Below, one piece after another: positions 1 to 9,123 of a stretch of 64,000 nucleotides of DNA (position 1 is the stretch's first letter; the number at the start of each line of letters is the position of its first letter). Origin of the DNA: Chitinophagaceae bacterium LGM1 (GTDB lineage: Bacteria > Bacteroidota > Bacteroidia > Chitinophagales > Chitinophagaceae); contig CP075895.1 in NCBI GenBank assembly GCA_018604165.1, forward strand, positions 3,095,001 through 3,159,000. The letters run 5' to 3'. The position numbers were made by a program, and so were the translations under genes. The notes under the pieces were generated by a model. That model did not search any database. It saw only the letters and a program-made list of their open reading frames with translations, and was not told the DNA's origin.

Positions 1-1029
1 CTCTGCACGCACACTACGCTGCATATCTGTTACCTCTTCCGGGCGTTCATCCACCAATACTATCATCAGGTAGCACTCAGGGTGGTTGGCTGCTATGGCA
101 TTGGCTACTTCTTTCAGCAGCATGGTTTTACCCGTTTTGGGTTGTGCTACTATTAGTCCGCGTTGTCCTTTACCTATTGGGGTAAAGAGATCCATAATAC
201 GCGTACCGTAATTAAGACCTGTAGAAAAAAGGTTCAGTTTCTCGAATGGGAAAAGCGGTGTCAGGTAATCGAAAGGTACACGGTCGCGTATCTCGTCGGG
301 CAGCTTACCGTTGATGGTTTCAACCTTTAGTAGGGCAAAATATTTTTCACCTTCTTTAGGCGGGCGCACCGTACCACGTACCGTATCGCCTGTTTTTAAT
401 CCGAATAATTTTATCTGCGATGGCGAAACATATACGTCATCTGGAGAGCTTAAATAATTATAATCGCTGCTGCGCAAAAAGCCATAACCATCGGGCATCA
501 TTTCCAGCACACCTTCACTGAATACTACACCGTCAAACTCTACATTGAAACTCGACTGTGGAGCTTCTCTACGTTGCTGGTGTCTGTTTTGGTGTTGATG
601 CTGGTGTTGCGGACGCTCTTCAGTAGGTTCTGTAGCGGCAGCTTGTGGTGGTTGTACTTCTGCCTCGGTAGTATCGGGCATAGTAATACCAGACGAGGTT
701 GTTTCTTCTTGGGGTGCAGTAACAACTTCAGGAGTGGTTGTTTCTTCTTCTGCAGCCTCTACGCGCGGTTTTCTTGCACGGCGTTTTTTATCATCGCCTG
801 CTGCTTCGGCGGCAGGTGTTGTTTCGGGTGCAGTTGCTTCTACTTTGGGTTTGCGGGTGCGGCGTTTTTTGTCTTCGCCTTCAGATTGATTCAATGTTTG
901 CTGATCCAATATCTTATTGATTAAAGTTTGTTTGTCTAATGAACGGGAATTGCTGATTTTCAGTTGTTCAGCCAAGTCTGCCAGTTCCGGAACGAGCATG
1001 TCGTTCAGCGATGCAATGTCGTACTGCAT
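1..1029 (-). CDS. rho: Transcription termination factor Rho (partial, C-terminal part outside the window)
   Basis: The reverse strand reads 343 codons from an ATG at 1029 and runs off the left edge. Rho is an RNA-dependent ATPase that releases stalled RNA polymerase. Visible are an N-terminal SAP-like helical part (start [20 protein letters not shown]), a long low-complexity insert of Lys/Arg, Glu/Thr/Pro and His/Gln runs (about residues 55-165), the cold-shock-like RNA-binding domain ([19 protein letters not shown]), and the Walker A region ([17 protein letters not shown]) followed by [14 protein letters not shown]. The long charged insert between SAP and RNA-binding parts is typical of Bacteroidota Rho and makes the protein longer than the 419-residue E. 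coli form. The call is secure from the ATPase core; the rest of the ring interface cannot be judged because it is cut. Confidence 0.95.
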   Translation of the reverse strand, partial: MQYDIASLNDMLVPELADLAEQLKISNSRSLDKQTLINKILDQQTLNQSEGEDKKRRTRKPKVEATAPETTPAAEAAGDDKKRRARKPRVEAAEEETTTPEVVTAPQEETTSSGITMPDTTEAEVQPPQAAATEPTEERPQHQHQHQNRHQQRREAPQSSFNVEFDGVVFSEGVLEMMPDGYGFLRSSDYNYLSSPDDVYVSPSQIKLFGLKTGDTVRGTVRPPKEGEKYFALLKVETINGKLPDEIRDRVPFDYLTPLFPFEKLNLFSTGLNYGTRIMDLFTPIGKGQRGLIVAQPKTGKTMLLKEVANAIAANHPECYLMIVLVDERPEEVTDMQRSVRAE

Positions 1030-1248
1030 GTTGTAATTACTTCAATGTGGTTTTGTGTTCTCAATAGTCCACTTATTCTATAAACAAATCCCTTTTTTTA
1101 ATTGTTTAATCCGCCTGTACAGCCAAACGGAGTAATAAAGAAGCAGGGAAAAAATTCAGGGTAAACTGAATATGTAAAGAATGGAACGAATGTCCTTGTT
1201 GCAAGTTTACAACTGTTTTGCTTAAAAAACCAAAAAAAGGCGGATTTT
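1030..1248. other. Intergenic stretch between rho and the SDR gene
   Basis: This 219-base stretch holds no convincing gene, RNA or terminator. It must contain the rho promoter (rho reads leftward), but no clean TAnnTTTG box was recognised close to the rho ATG. A/T-runs occur near 1220-1255 at the 3' end of the SDR gene. Confidence 0.4.
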
Positions 1249-2247
1249 TTAGTTTTTCTGCCTCAGATAGGCATTTGCCATGTGCTGTATAGTATCTTTT
1301 AAAGGCGTATATCTGAAATCGGGCAGATAACTAAACAACTTGTTGTTATTATAAAAGTTTTGTTTTTGCGCGGTGCGCGCTGTTTCTTTTGTGATGGTTA
1401 TTGCCTTGCCTGTGAAGAAATGTTTCAACATTTCCCATCGCCATACCAACTCGGTCATCCATTTGGTGGCTTTGATGTGTGGTGGTTTCTTACTCAATGC
1501 ATTTGCCATGAGGGTAAAGACTTCCTGATAGCTGTGATTCCCTTCACATAGTATAAAACGTTCGCCGCTTACATCAGTATGCATCAGTTGGTATGTAATG
1601 TTTGCCACATCTTGCACATCTACCCAGCCATTGATGCCCGTTGTGTAAAAAGGAAATTCTTTATATGCTACTTTCATCAGCCGGGCAGAGCCATCATCCC
1701 ATTTATGGCTTTCACCAAGTATCACACCCGGGTTTACAATCACAGCTTCCACACCCTCTGCATGGGCGCGCCATACTTCCAGCTCTGCACAGTGTTTGCT
1801 GTAGGAATATGTGGAATTGTATTTGCTTTCTTCCCATTGTTCTTCTTCGGTTATCTCTTTTTTGTCTTCACTACGCCCCAGCGATGCGATGGAACTGATA
1901 TATGCCAGCTTGCGGATGCCCTGCTCTATGGCTTGGTTGACAATATTGGCGGTAGCTTCTACATTAAAATGCAGCATCTGCGCTTTGTCTTTGGGGTGAA
2001 AAGACACGATGGCTGCACAATGATAAACATCTGCCACGCCTTGCATGGCGGTTTCTACATCGTATATATCCAGCAGGTCGTAACGCTCCCAACTAACGTT
2101 GGGCAGGTTTATCATATCGCCCTGCGGGGCATTGTTGTTGTACAACGCCCGTACTATATGCCCCTGCGATGATAACAACTTTACAATATGGCTACCTAAA
2201 AAACCACTTGCACCTGTTACTAATGTTATGTTGCGTACAGAAGTCAA
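1249..2247 (-). CDS. NAD(P)-dependent epimerase/dehydratase family protein (extended SDR)
   Basis: A 332-residue extended short-chain dehydrogenase/reductase. The Rossmann nucleotide loop TGASGFLG is at residues 11-18, the catalytic pair is Y147-x3-K151 (YSYSK) with S118 or S119 upstream (YISSIAS), and VNPGVILG follows. These proteins act on nucleotide sugars, dihydroflavonol-like or sterol-like substrates; the sequence does not tell which. The only possible start near the Rossmann strand is a TTG at 2247: an in-frame TGA lies two codons upstream and no ATG precedes the glycine loop. The start therefore sits at the edge of an AT-rich inverted repeat (2244-2350). It lies downstream of pheS on the same strand, about 107 bases away. 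Confidence 0.88.
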   Translation of the reverse strand: MTSVRNITLVTGASGFLGSHIVKLLSSQGHIVRALYNNNAPQGDMINLPNVSWERYDLLDIYDVETAMQGVADVYHCAAIVSFHPKDKAQMLHFNVEATANIVNQAIEQGIRKLAYISSIASLGRSEDKKEITEEEQWEESKYNSTYSYSKHCAELEVWRAHAEGVEAVIVNPGVILGESHKWDDGSARLMKVAYKEFPFYTTGINGWVDVQDVANITYQLMHTDVSGERFILCEGNHSYQEVFTLMANALSKKPPHIKATKWMTELVWRWEMLKHFFTGKAITITKETARTAQKQNFYNNNKLFSYLPDFRYTPLKDTIQHMANAYLRQKN

Positions 2248-2350
2248 AATTCAAAAGTGAAAATTCAAAAAACTTTGAGTTTAAGAGAAATGTAAGAGGT
2301 ACAACCTTTAACCATTTTTTTGCTTTTTGAATTTTGGTTTTTGAATTTGA
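2244..2350. repeat. AT-rich imperfect inverted repeat built from 'AAAATTCAAAA' units
   Basis: The left arm (about 2244-2272) contains two copies of a CAAAATTCAAAA-like unit and the right arm (about 2323-2350) contains two reverse copies (TTTTTGAATTTTGG, TTTTTGAATTTG). The arms can form a long imperfect hairpin between pheS and the SDR gene. The repeat covers the TTG start of the SDR. Similar AT-rich hairpin spacers are common between genes in Bacteroidota. It could act as an attenuator or mRNA stabiliser; that is inference. Confidence 0.55.
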
Positions 2351-2354
2351 AAAA

Positions 2355-3380
2355 TCAAATTGACTGAAACTGTTTCAGGAAGCGGATGTCGTTTTGCGAA
2401 TAGAGGCGCAAGTCATTCACTTGGTATTTTATCTGCGTAATGCGCTCTACACCCATACCAAACGCGAAGCCTGTATATACTTCGGAGTCTATACCAAAGT
2501 TGCGAAGCATATTGGGGTGTACCATACCACAACCCAATATCTCTACCCAACCGGTATGCTTACACAGGCTGCAACCACTGCCACCACATACGGTACAGGA
2601 AATATCCATCTCGGCGCTTGGCTCTGTAAACGGGAAGTATGAGGGGCGAAAACGGACTTTGGTATCTGCACCAAACATCTCGGTAACGAAGTAATAAAGC
2701 GTTTGTTTCAAATCGGCAAACGATACATTTTTATCTATATACAAACCCTCGCATTGATGGAAGAAGCAATGCGCACGGGCAGATATGGTTTCGTTGCGGT
2801 ACACACGCCCCGGGCATATAACACGTACTGGCAGATTGCCTTGCTCCATAATACGTGCCTGTACAGATGAGGTATGCGTACGCAATACCCAATCTGGGTT
2901 TTGTGATACATAGAATGTATCCTGCATATCGCGGGCAGGGTGGTGTTCGGGCATATTCAGCGATGTGAAGTTGTGCCAGTCATCTTCTATCTCCGGCCCT
3001 GTAGCCACACTAAAACCTATCTTCTCGAATATGGAAACGATTTCATTTTCAACCATCCGTAGCGGGTGGCGTGTACCGGTAGGTATAGCCGTGCCCGGCA
3101 GGGTAATGTCTATGCCTGTATCTTGTTTGCCGTTACCGCCTTGCAGATGTGCAAACGCATCATACTTGCCCTCTGCCAGTTGCTTGAATGTATTGAGCAA
3201 TTGCCCTGCTTCTTTCTTTTGTTCAACAGGCACGTTTTTCATCTCGCCGAATATGGCTTTGACGATACCTTTCGTACCCAAAAATTTGATACGGTAATTT
3301 TCCAACTCCGTAGCATCTGCGGGAGTGAAAGAATTGATTTCCTGCTCGTATTGTTTTATCTGTTCCTGTAAGGACTGCAT
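2355..3380 (-). CDS. pheS: Phenylalanine--tRNA ligase alpha subunit
   Basis: PheS, 341 residues, joins PheT to charge tRNA-Phe in the cytoplasm. An N-terminal coiled-coil (MQSLQEQIKQYEQEI) is followed by the class II aminoacyl-tRNA synthetase core: TRHPLRMVENEIVSIFEKIG, HTSSVQAR, motif 2 (CPGRVYRNETISARAHCFF) and motif 3 (FAFGMGVERITQIKY). A Cys-containing stretch (CTVCGGSGCSLCKHTG) is the usual family insert. The reading frame stays open up to 3509 but that extension overlaps the next gene; the ATG at 3380 matches the family start and lies six bases after a TATCTTTG promoter box. pheT is not in the neighbourhood, as is usual in this phylum. Confidence 0.95.
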   Translation of the reverse strand: MQSLQEQIKQYEQEINSFTPADATELENYRIKFLGTKGIVKAIFGEMKNVPVEQKKEAGQLLNTFKQLAEGKYDAFAHLQGGNGKQDTGIDITLPGTAIPTGTRHPLRMVENEIVSIFEKIGFSVATGPEIEDDWHNFTSLNMPEHHPARDMQDTFYVSQNPDWVLRTHTSSVQARIMEQGNLPVRVICPGRVYRNETISARAHCFFHQCEGLYIDKNVSFADLKQTLYYFVTEMFGADTKVRFRPSYFPFTEPSAEMDISCTVCGGSGCSLCKHTGWVEILGCGMVHPNMLRNFGIDSEVYTGFAFGMGVERITQIKYQVNDLRLYSQNDIRFLKQFQSI

Positions 3381-3386
3381 AGGGCG

Positions 3387-3394
3387 CAAAGATA
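3387..3394 (-). promoter_or_regulatory. Bacteroidota -7 box for pheS
   Basis: On the minus strand this reads TATCTTTG, matching the TAnnTTTG consensus, six bases before the pheS ATG. The transcript would have almost no leader. No clear TTTG -33 element was found at the expected distance. Confidence 0.5.
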
Positions 3395-3456
3395 GGAACT
3401 TAGCAGAAAGTAGATAGTAGTAAGTAATAAGTGAATAATTGTAAGTTTTTGAGGGG

Positions 3457-3960
3457 TTATTGCAGGATGTTGATGGGTGTGCCGAGAGGCGTATGCTCGT
3501 ACAATTCATCCACTTCCTCGTCGGTAACGGCTATGCAGCCGTAGGTCCAGTCTTTAAGGCGGTGTGCCTTGCCTATATAGCCCTGCCCGTTGGGTAGCCC
3601 GTGTATCTTAATATCCCCACCGGGTGGTTTGCCCAACTGTCGGGCAGTTTCTTTGTCAGCATCGTTGGGGTAAGAGATGCCGAGGTTTTTGTGGCAGGTA
3701 CTATTGGGGTTCTTGTCGAAGATACGGTAAAGCCCTTCCGGAGTACGTCTGTCGCCCTCATACTGCTTATGCCCTATCGGGTTTTCGCCGAGGGCTATTT
3801 TGTAGGTTTTAAGTAGTTGGTTGTTTTCATAAACTAATAGTGTACGCTTGCTTTTATACACCACCATGCTGTCTATACGGGCAGTATCGGGTAGCTTGCC
3901 ATTGCCTTTGCAGGCAGCGAAAAAGATAAGTGTAATCGGCAGCAGTAAATACCTGGTCAT
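3457..3960 (-). CDS. L,D-transpeptidase (YkuD-type) lipoprotein
   Basis: A 167-residue protein with a lipoprotein signal (lipobox FFAAC, Cys17) and a YkuD catalytic domain. The conserved His (KIHGLPNG, H120) and the nucleophile region (DWTYGCIAV, Cys142) fit the H-x(n)-[ST]-x-G-C pattern. Enzymes of this family cross-link peptidoglycan stems 3-3 or attach proteins to peptidoglycan, using a catalytic cysteine; some are hydrolases. The lipobox predicts anchoring to a membrane facing the periplasm. It is upstream of pheS on the same strand, 76 bases away. Assignment to the family is strong; the exact substrate is unknown. Confidence 0.9.
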   Translation of the reverse strand: MTRYLLLPITLIFFAACKGNGKLPDTARIDSMVVYKSKRTLLVYENNQLLKTYKIALGENPIGHKQYEGDRRTPEGLYRIFDKNPNSTCHKNLGISYPNDADKETARQLGKPPGGDIKIHGLPNGQGYIGKAHRLKDWTYGCIAVTDEEVDELYEHTPLGTPINILQ

Positions 3961-4080
3961 TGGTTTTTATGGTACAGATACTAAATAACAGTTATTTCAT
4001 AAAAGGGTATTGTTAAGAATATCATAAGCCTGTAACCTACTCCCGCTTTTTTGGTTAAATTGTGTAGCTAAACATTGGGT

Positions 4081-6486
4081 ATGAAGAACAGGGCTATTCG
4101 CAAAGTGGCGGTTGTGGGCAGTGGGGTGATGGGCAGCCGTATTGCCTGTCATTTTGCAGGCATCGGCGTACAGGTCTTGCTGCTGGATATTGTGCCACAG
4201 GAACTGACTGCTGCTGAACAGGCAAGAGGATTGACACTGCAAGACAAGGCGGTTCGCAACCGCATTGTAAACGATGCGCTGCAAGCCACGCTGAAAGGCA
4301 AGCCCAGTGCCGTATATACCAAAGAAATAGCCAGCCATGTACAAACAGGCAATCTGGAAGATGATATTGCAAAACTGGCAGACTGTGACTGGATAATAGA
4401 GGCGGTGATTGAAAGGCTGGACATCAAACAAAAAGTATTTGAAAAAATAGAGCAACATCGCAAACAGGGTACGCTTATTACCACCAATACATCGGGCATA
4501 CCCATACATCTGATGAGTGAGGGCAGAAGCGAAGACTTCCGTCAACACTTTTGCGGTACGCACTTCTTCAACCCGCCACGCTATCTGCGCTTGCTGGAGA
4601 TAATACCCGCACCAGATACAAAACAGAATGTGATAGACTTCCTGATGCTGTATGGCGATAAACATCTTGGTAAAACGACTGTGTTGTGTAAAGACACGCC
4701 AGCTTTTATTGCCAACCGTGTTGGCGTGTTTGGCTTTATGGCTGTGTTTCATGCTATGCAGCAACTCGGGCTGACGGTTGATGAAATAGACGCATTGACA
4801 GGCACAGTAATGGGCAGGCCAAAATCAGCCACATTCCGTACGGGCGATGTGGTGGGGCTTGACACACTGGTACATGTTGCCAAAGCACTACCGCAAAACG
4901 TACCCAACGACGAAGCGAAAGATATTTTTAAGCTACCGCCATTTCTTGAAAAAATGGTGGAGAACAAATGGCTGGGCGACAAAACAGGACAAGGTTTTTA
5001 TAAGAAAGTAAAAGCCGAGGGTGGTAAGTCGGATATACTGACGTTGAACCTGCAAACGATGGAGTATGGCCCGAAAGTGAAAACAAAATTTGCCACACTG
5101 GAAACAGCCAAACCTGTTGATGATATAGCACAAAGATTGAAACTGCTGTGTGCAGGACAAGATAAGGCAGGCGATTTTTACAGGCTCTTCCACCAGATGC
5201 TATTTGCCTACGCAAGTAATAGAATACCTGAGATTGCAGATGAACTACACAAAATAGATGATGCACTGAAAGCAGGCTTTGGCTGGGAGATAGGCGCGTT
5301 TGAAAGTTGGGATGCATTGGGTGTTGCGAAAGTTGCCGAGCAGATGAAAGCTGCCGGAATAGCCCCAGCAGCTTGGGTAGAAGACATGCTGGCTGCGGGT
5401 AATAATACTTTTTACAAAACAGAAAACGGGCAGCGTAAGTATTACGATGTAGGCACTAAAACATACAAAGCTATACCTGGTAGTGGCACGTTTATACTGT
5501 TGGAACATCTGGACGAGCAGGTGGTATGGAAAAACAGTGCATGCAAACTGCATGATATTGGTGATGGTGTGGTAGCGCTGCGATGGAGTACTAAAATGAA
5601 CAGCATAGGCGGCGAGGTGCTGGAAGCTGTACAGAAATCGGTAGCGATAGCGGAAGAAAAATACAATGGGCTTGTCATTGCCAATAGTGGTGCCAACTTC
5701 AGTGCCGGAGCAAACGTGGGTTTAATATTTATGTTTGCAGCTGAGCAGGAATATGACGAACTGGATATGGCTATCCGACAGTTTCAGAACACAACGATGC
5801 GATTGCGTTATAGCAGCATACCCGTAGCTATAGCCCCGCATGGCATGACGCTGGGCGGCGGGTGCGAGATGTGCCTGCATGCAGATGCGGTACAGGCAGC
5901 AGCAGAGAGTTACATAGGGCTGGTAGAGATGGGCGTGGGGCTGATACCGGGTGGTGGCGGCACGAAAGAAATGGTGGTGCGCGCCAGCGACAGAAACATT
6001 AAAGAAGATATAGAGCTGAATTATTTGCAGCAATTGTTCATCAACATAGGTACAGCCAAAGTATCTACCTCCGCACACGAGGCGTATGAACTGTCTATAC
6101 TACGCAAGGGTACGGATAGTGTATCTGTAAACCCCGACAGGCGTATTGCAGATGCAAAAAGAAAAATACTGCAACTGCACGAACAAGGCTATACACAACC
6201 CGCACCACGTAACGATATTAAAGTACAGGGACGTAGCGGCTTGGGTGCGTTGATGGCAGGCATACATGGTATGTGGCGCGGCAATTACATTAGCGACTAT
6301 GATAAATTTATTGCAGAAAAACTGGCGCATGTAATGTGTGGCGGCGACCTCAGCGGACCAACCATCGTAAGTGAGCAATATTTATTAGACCTGGAACGCG
6401 AAGCATTCCTAAGCCTGTGCGGCCAACGCAAAACGCTGGAACGTTTGCAAAGTATTTTACAAACAGGCAAACCTTTAAGAAACTAA
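4081..6486 (+). CDS. Fused 3-hydroxyacyl-CoA dehydrogenase / enoyl-CoA hydratase (FadN-type)
   Basis: An 801-residue fatty-acid beta-oxidation enzyme with the dehydrogenase first and the hydratase last, as in Bacillus FadN and unlike E. coli FadB. The NAD-binding start is KVAVVGSGVMGSRIACHFAG, followed by TNTSGIPI and the HFFNPPRYLRLLEI signature of 3-hydroxyacyl-CoA dehydrogenase. The C-terminal crotonase part has ANSGANFSAGAN and the oxyanion-hole stretches MTLGGGCEMCLHAD and EMGVGLIPGGGGTKEM. It would hydrate enoyl-CoA and oxidise the 3-hydroxyacyl-CoA in the cytoplasm. A TTG six bases earlier is also in frame, but the ATG at 4081 is preferred. No thiolase or acyl-CoA dehydrogenase lies beside it here. 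Confidence 0.93.
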   Translation: MKNRAIRKVAVVGSGVMGSRIACHFAGIGVQVLLLDIVPQELTAAEQARGLTLQDKAVRNRIVNDALQATLKGKPSAVYTKEIASHVQTGNLEDDIAKLADCDWIIEAVIERLDIKQKVFEKIEQHRKQGTLITTNTSGIPIHLMSEGRSEDFRQHFCGTHFFNPPRYLRLLEIIPAPDTKQNVIDFLMLYGDKHLGKTTVLCKDTPAFIANRVGVFGFMAVFHAMQQLGLTVDEIDALTGTVMGRPKSATFRTGDVVGLDTLVHVAKALPQNVPNDEAKDIFKLPPFLEKMVENKWLGDKTGQGFYKKVKAEGGKSDILTLNLQTMEYGPKVKTKFATLETAKPVDDIAQRLKLLCAGQDKAGDFYRLFHQMLFAYASNRIPEIADELHKIDDALKAGFGWEIGAFESWDALGVAKVAEQMKAAGIAPAAWVEDMLAAGNNTFYKTENGQRKYYDVGTKTYKAIPGSGTFILLEHLDEQVVWKNSACKLHDIGDGVVALRWSTKMNSIGGEVLEAVQKSVAIAEEKYNGLVIANSGANFSAGANVGLIFMFAAEQEYDELDMAIRQFQNTTMRLRYSSIPVAIAPHGMTLGGGCEMCLHADAVQAAAESYIGLVEMGVGLIPGGGGTKEMVVRASDRNIKEDIELNYLQQLFINIGTAKVSTSAHEAYELSILRKGTDSVSVNPDRRIADAKRKILQLHEQGYTQPAPRNDIKVQGRSGLGALMAGIHGMWRGNYISDYDKFIAEKLAHVMCGGDLSGPTIVSEQYLLDLEREAFLSLCGQRKTLERLQSILQTGKPLRN

Positions 6487-6491
6487 ACAGC

Positions 6492-7298
6492 TTGAGGATA
6501 TTCATACTGCATATTATTCTATTAGTAACTACTGCCGTGCAGGTACATGCGCAGAATGCACAACAGATGCAGCAGGATTTGCTGGCGCATCTGCAACATA
6601 TACAGTATTGGCGGTTTGAGTATTCGGCTGATGATACAACATTTTCTACACCCGTCAGTCAGGATGATTCAATTGCAAATGCTAATAAACAACTGCTTGA
6701 CTATTTGCTAACCAAAGGCAAATCGAGGCAAATGCTGCAAGCGGTTTTCAAACTACCTGAAAACAGCGATTTGAAAATTACCACATCGCCCGATGGTAAG
6801 ATGCGCATATACAGTTGGGATGCACAAATGGGCATGAATACACATTATTATCATGCTGTAGTACAATACGAAACTAATACAGGCGTTGAAACCGGCATAT
6901 TGAAAGAAGTACCAAAACAGATAACAGAAAGTACGCCCGTTGGCGGCAGCTATTACGACATACAAGTAATAGCGGGTAATAATGGCAATAAATACTACCT
7001 GCCTTTTTATTCTTGCTTGGCAGATAATGTTACCAAAGGCATTGCTGCATATAGTATTGATAATAGCTTGTCTACCGTAGATATATTTCGTGTAGCAGAT
7101 AAATCGCTGAACGCGATAGAATACACTTATGACCAGGCAGCGAATTACGATTTCAAAAAAATGAAAGAACGTTACACCATACATATAGACAGTCAAAAGC
7201 TGTATGTGCCGGTGATGGTGGGTGCTAATATTTCAGGGCAATGGTTGATATATGTTTGGAACGGAGAACAATTTGTTTTTGACAAAAATGCGAAGTAA
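6492..7298 (+). CDS. Exported protein of unknown function
   Basis: No family is recognised. The frame is open from a GTG at 6417 inside the upstream gene, but a TTG at 6492, five bases after the stop of the beta-oxidation gene, gives a clean signal peptide (hydrophobic IFILHIILLVTTAV, cleavage near VHA-QNA) and is the better start; about 268 residues. The mature part is beta-rich and polar. It contains KITTSPDGKMRIYSWDAQMG, which resembles a short beta-propeller-like strand pair, and ends with GANISGQWLIYVWNGEQFVF. It overlaps the start of the following TPR gene by 11 bases, so the two are probably translated together and may act together in the periplasm. Confidence 0.7.
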   Translation: MRIFILHIILLVTTAVQVHAQNAQQMQQDLLAHLQHIQYWRFEYSADDTTFSTPVSQDDSIANANKQLLDYLLTKGKSRQMLQAVFKLPENSDLKITTSPDGKMRIYSWDAQMGMNTHYYHAVVQYETNTGVETGILKEVPKQITESTPVGGSYYDIQVIAGNNGNKYYLPFYSCLADNVTKGIAAYSIDNSLSTVDIFRVADKSLNAIEYTYDQAANYDFKKMKERYTIHIDSQKLYVPVMVGANISGQWLIYVWNGEQFVFDKNAK

Positions 7299-9120
7299 GA
7301 AGATAATATACTGTTTATACGCTGTATTGCTTTTGGGCATACTGCCTTGCACCATCTATGCACAGACAGACCCACTGGTGGCAGCACGTAGCCTTGCTGA
7401 GAAAAAAGATTATCCTAAAGCGGCGGAGCTATACCAAAAGCTGTATGATAAAAACCCTGCCGACTACGATGTTTACAATGAATACCTTGAAGTATTGCTG
7501 GCAACAAAAGACTATAAACAAGCAGAGAAAGTTGTTGATATACAAAAGCAAGTACGCCCCGGTTTCCCATTGCCATATATAGATGCGGGCAGGGTACAAT
7601 TGGCAAATGGCAAAGACAAAAAAGCAACCGAACAATTTGATGAGGCAGTAGCCAAACTGAATGGTGACGATAGCTGGACAAGACAGACGGCTAATAAGTT
7701 TACAGATATAGGACAGGTTGATTACGCCATCAAAGCATACGAGAAGATACGTGAGCAATTCAGAACAGGGTTTATGTATGCAGGGGTACTATCGAGGCTG
7801 TATGCTAAAAAAGGCGAAACAGAAAAAGCCATTATTGTAATGCTGGATGGCGGGCAACCCTATATGGTGAATGCAGGAGAAGATACAAAGACGGGCTTGT
7901 TAGAGATATTGGGTAATGACCCTAAAAAGCTATTGGCAGGGCAAAAAGCCATCATCAAAAAAATAAACGAACAGCCCGACAATCCGTTTTATAGCGATTT
8001 GCTGACATGGCTCTACACACAAAAAGATGATTGGGATGGTGCGTTGATGCAAACGATAGCATTGGACGAACGATTTAAAGAACAAGGTGAGCGCATATTG
8101 GATTTTGCACGCTACGCTGCCAAGGAAGAACAACATGAAATAGCCATCAAAGCGTACGAGGAAGTAATCAATACCGGGAATGATAAACCATACTATACCA
8201 TTTCGCGGATAGAAAAATTGGGGGTACAGTTTGCACAGTTGCAAAAGAATGTATCGTTTACCGCAACGGACGTATCAGAGCTTGTAAAGCAATACGAAAC
8301 TTTTTTTACACAATCGCCGCAATACTATGCCAATGATGCGGTGCGCGACTATGCCAAGCTGCAGGCACAATACAATAACAATCCCAAAGCAGGTATTACG
8401 ATACTGCAAAAAGCAATAGGGCTAAATGGCATTACCAAATTCCTGAAAGGGCAATGCAAACTGCAATTGGGAGATTACTATATACTGGATGGCGAAATAT
8501 GGGAAGCATCATTGCTGTATAGTCAGGTAGATAAAGATTTCAGAGAAGATTTATTGGGGGAAGAAGCGCGATTCAGAAATGCGAAGCTGGCGTACTATCG
8601 CGGCGATTTTGATTGGGCACAAGGACAGCTAACCGTACTGAAAGCATCTACCGCAGAATTGATAGCCAACGATGCCCTTTATCTTTCTATACTGATAACG
8701 GAAAACCTGGCTTCTGATAGCAACTACGTACCGCTTCGTCGTTTTGCGTATGCAGATTTATTGCTGTTTCAAAACAAAGACAAAGAAGCAGCAGCACTAT
8801 TGGACAGTATTGTAACATATTTCCCAGAGCATCCTTTGTACGACGATATATTGCTGCAAAAAGCAAAGCTGGCACAGGAGCACAGGGAATATGATAAAGC
8901 CATAGGCTACCTTACCACTATACACGATAAACACGGTAAAGATGTATTGGGTGATGATGCAGTGTACAGAATGGCAGATATATATGAACGTTACCTGCAA
9001 AAGCCCGAACTGGCTAAGAAATACTATGAGATGCTGATACTGGAATACCCGGGCAGCACGTATATACAAACAGCCCGAAATAAACTGGGCGCATTACAAA
9101 CGGGCACAATCGTACCGTAA
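7288..9120 (+). CDS. Exported tetratricopeptide-repeat protein
   Basis: A 610-residue protein with a signal peptide (KKIIYCLYAVLLLGILPC, cleavage near YAQ) and many TPR helix pairs along its length, for instance ARSLAEKKDYPKAAELYQKL, QVDYAIKAYEKIREQF and a C-terminal YRMADIYERYLQKPELAKKY with LEYPGSTYIQTARNKLG, which is like the YbgF/outer-membrane assembly TPR ends. TPR solenoids bind partner proteins; the partner is not indicated. The ATG at 7288 is chosen because it immediately precedes the signal peptide; an earlier in-frame ATG (7252) lies deep in the previous gene. comEC begins 3 bases after its stop, so the three genes from 6492 to 11181 probably form one transcript. Confidence 0.88.
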   Translation: MRSKKIIYCLYAVLLLGILPCTIYAQTDPLVAARSLAEKKDYPKAAELYQKLYDKNPADYDVYNEYLEVLLATKDYKQAEKVVDIQKQVRPGFPLPYIDAGRVQLANGKDKKATEQFDEAVAKLNGDDSWTRQTANKFTDIGQVDYAIKAYEKIREQFRTGFMYAGVLSRLYAKKGETEKAIIVMLDGGQPYMVNAGEDTKTGLLEILGNDPKKLLAGQKAIIKKINEQPDNPFYSDLLTWLYTQKDDWDGALMQTIALDERFKEQGERILDFARYAAKEEQHEIAIKAYEEVINTGNDKPYYTISRIEKLGVQFAQLQKNVSFTATDVSELVKQYETFFTQSPQYYANDAVRDYAKLQAQYNNNPKAGITILQKAIGLNGITKFLKGQCKLQLGDYYILDGEIWEASLLYSQVDKDFREDLLGEEARFRNAKLAYYRGDFDWAQGQLTVLKASTAELIANDALYLSILITENLASDSNYVPLRRFAYADLLLFQNKDKEAAALLDSIVTYFPEHPLYDDILLQKAKLAQEHREYDKAIGYLTTIHDKHGKDVLGDDAVYRMADIYERYLQKPELAKKYYEMLILEYPGSTYIQTARNKLGALQTGTIVP

Positions 9121-9123
9121 GAC

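Noticed and set aside
3997-4764. 255-codon frame opposite the beta-oxidation gene
   Set aside because: Antisense shadow with no motif; the plus-strand enzyme is conserved over the same bases.
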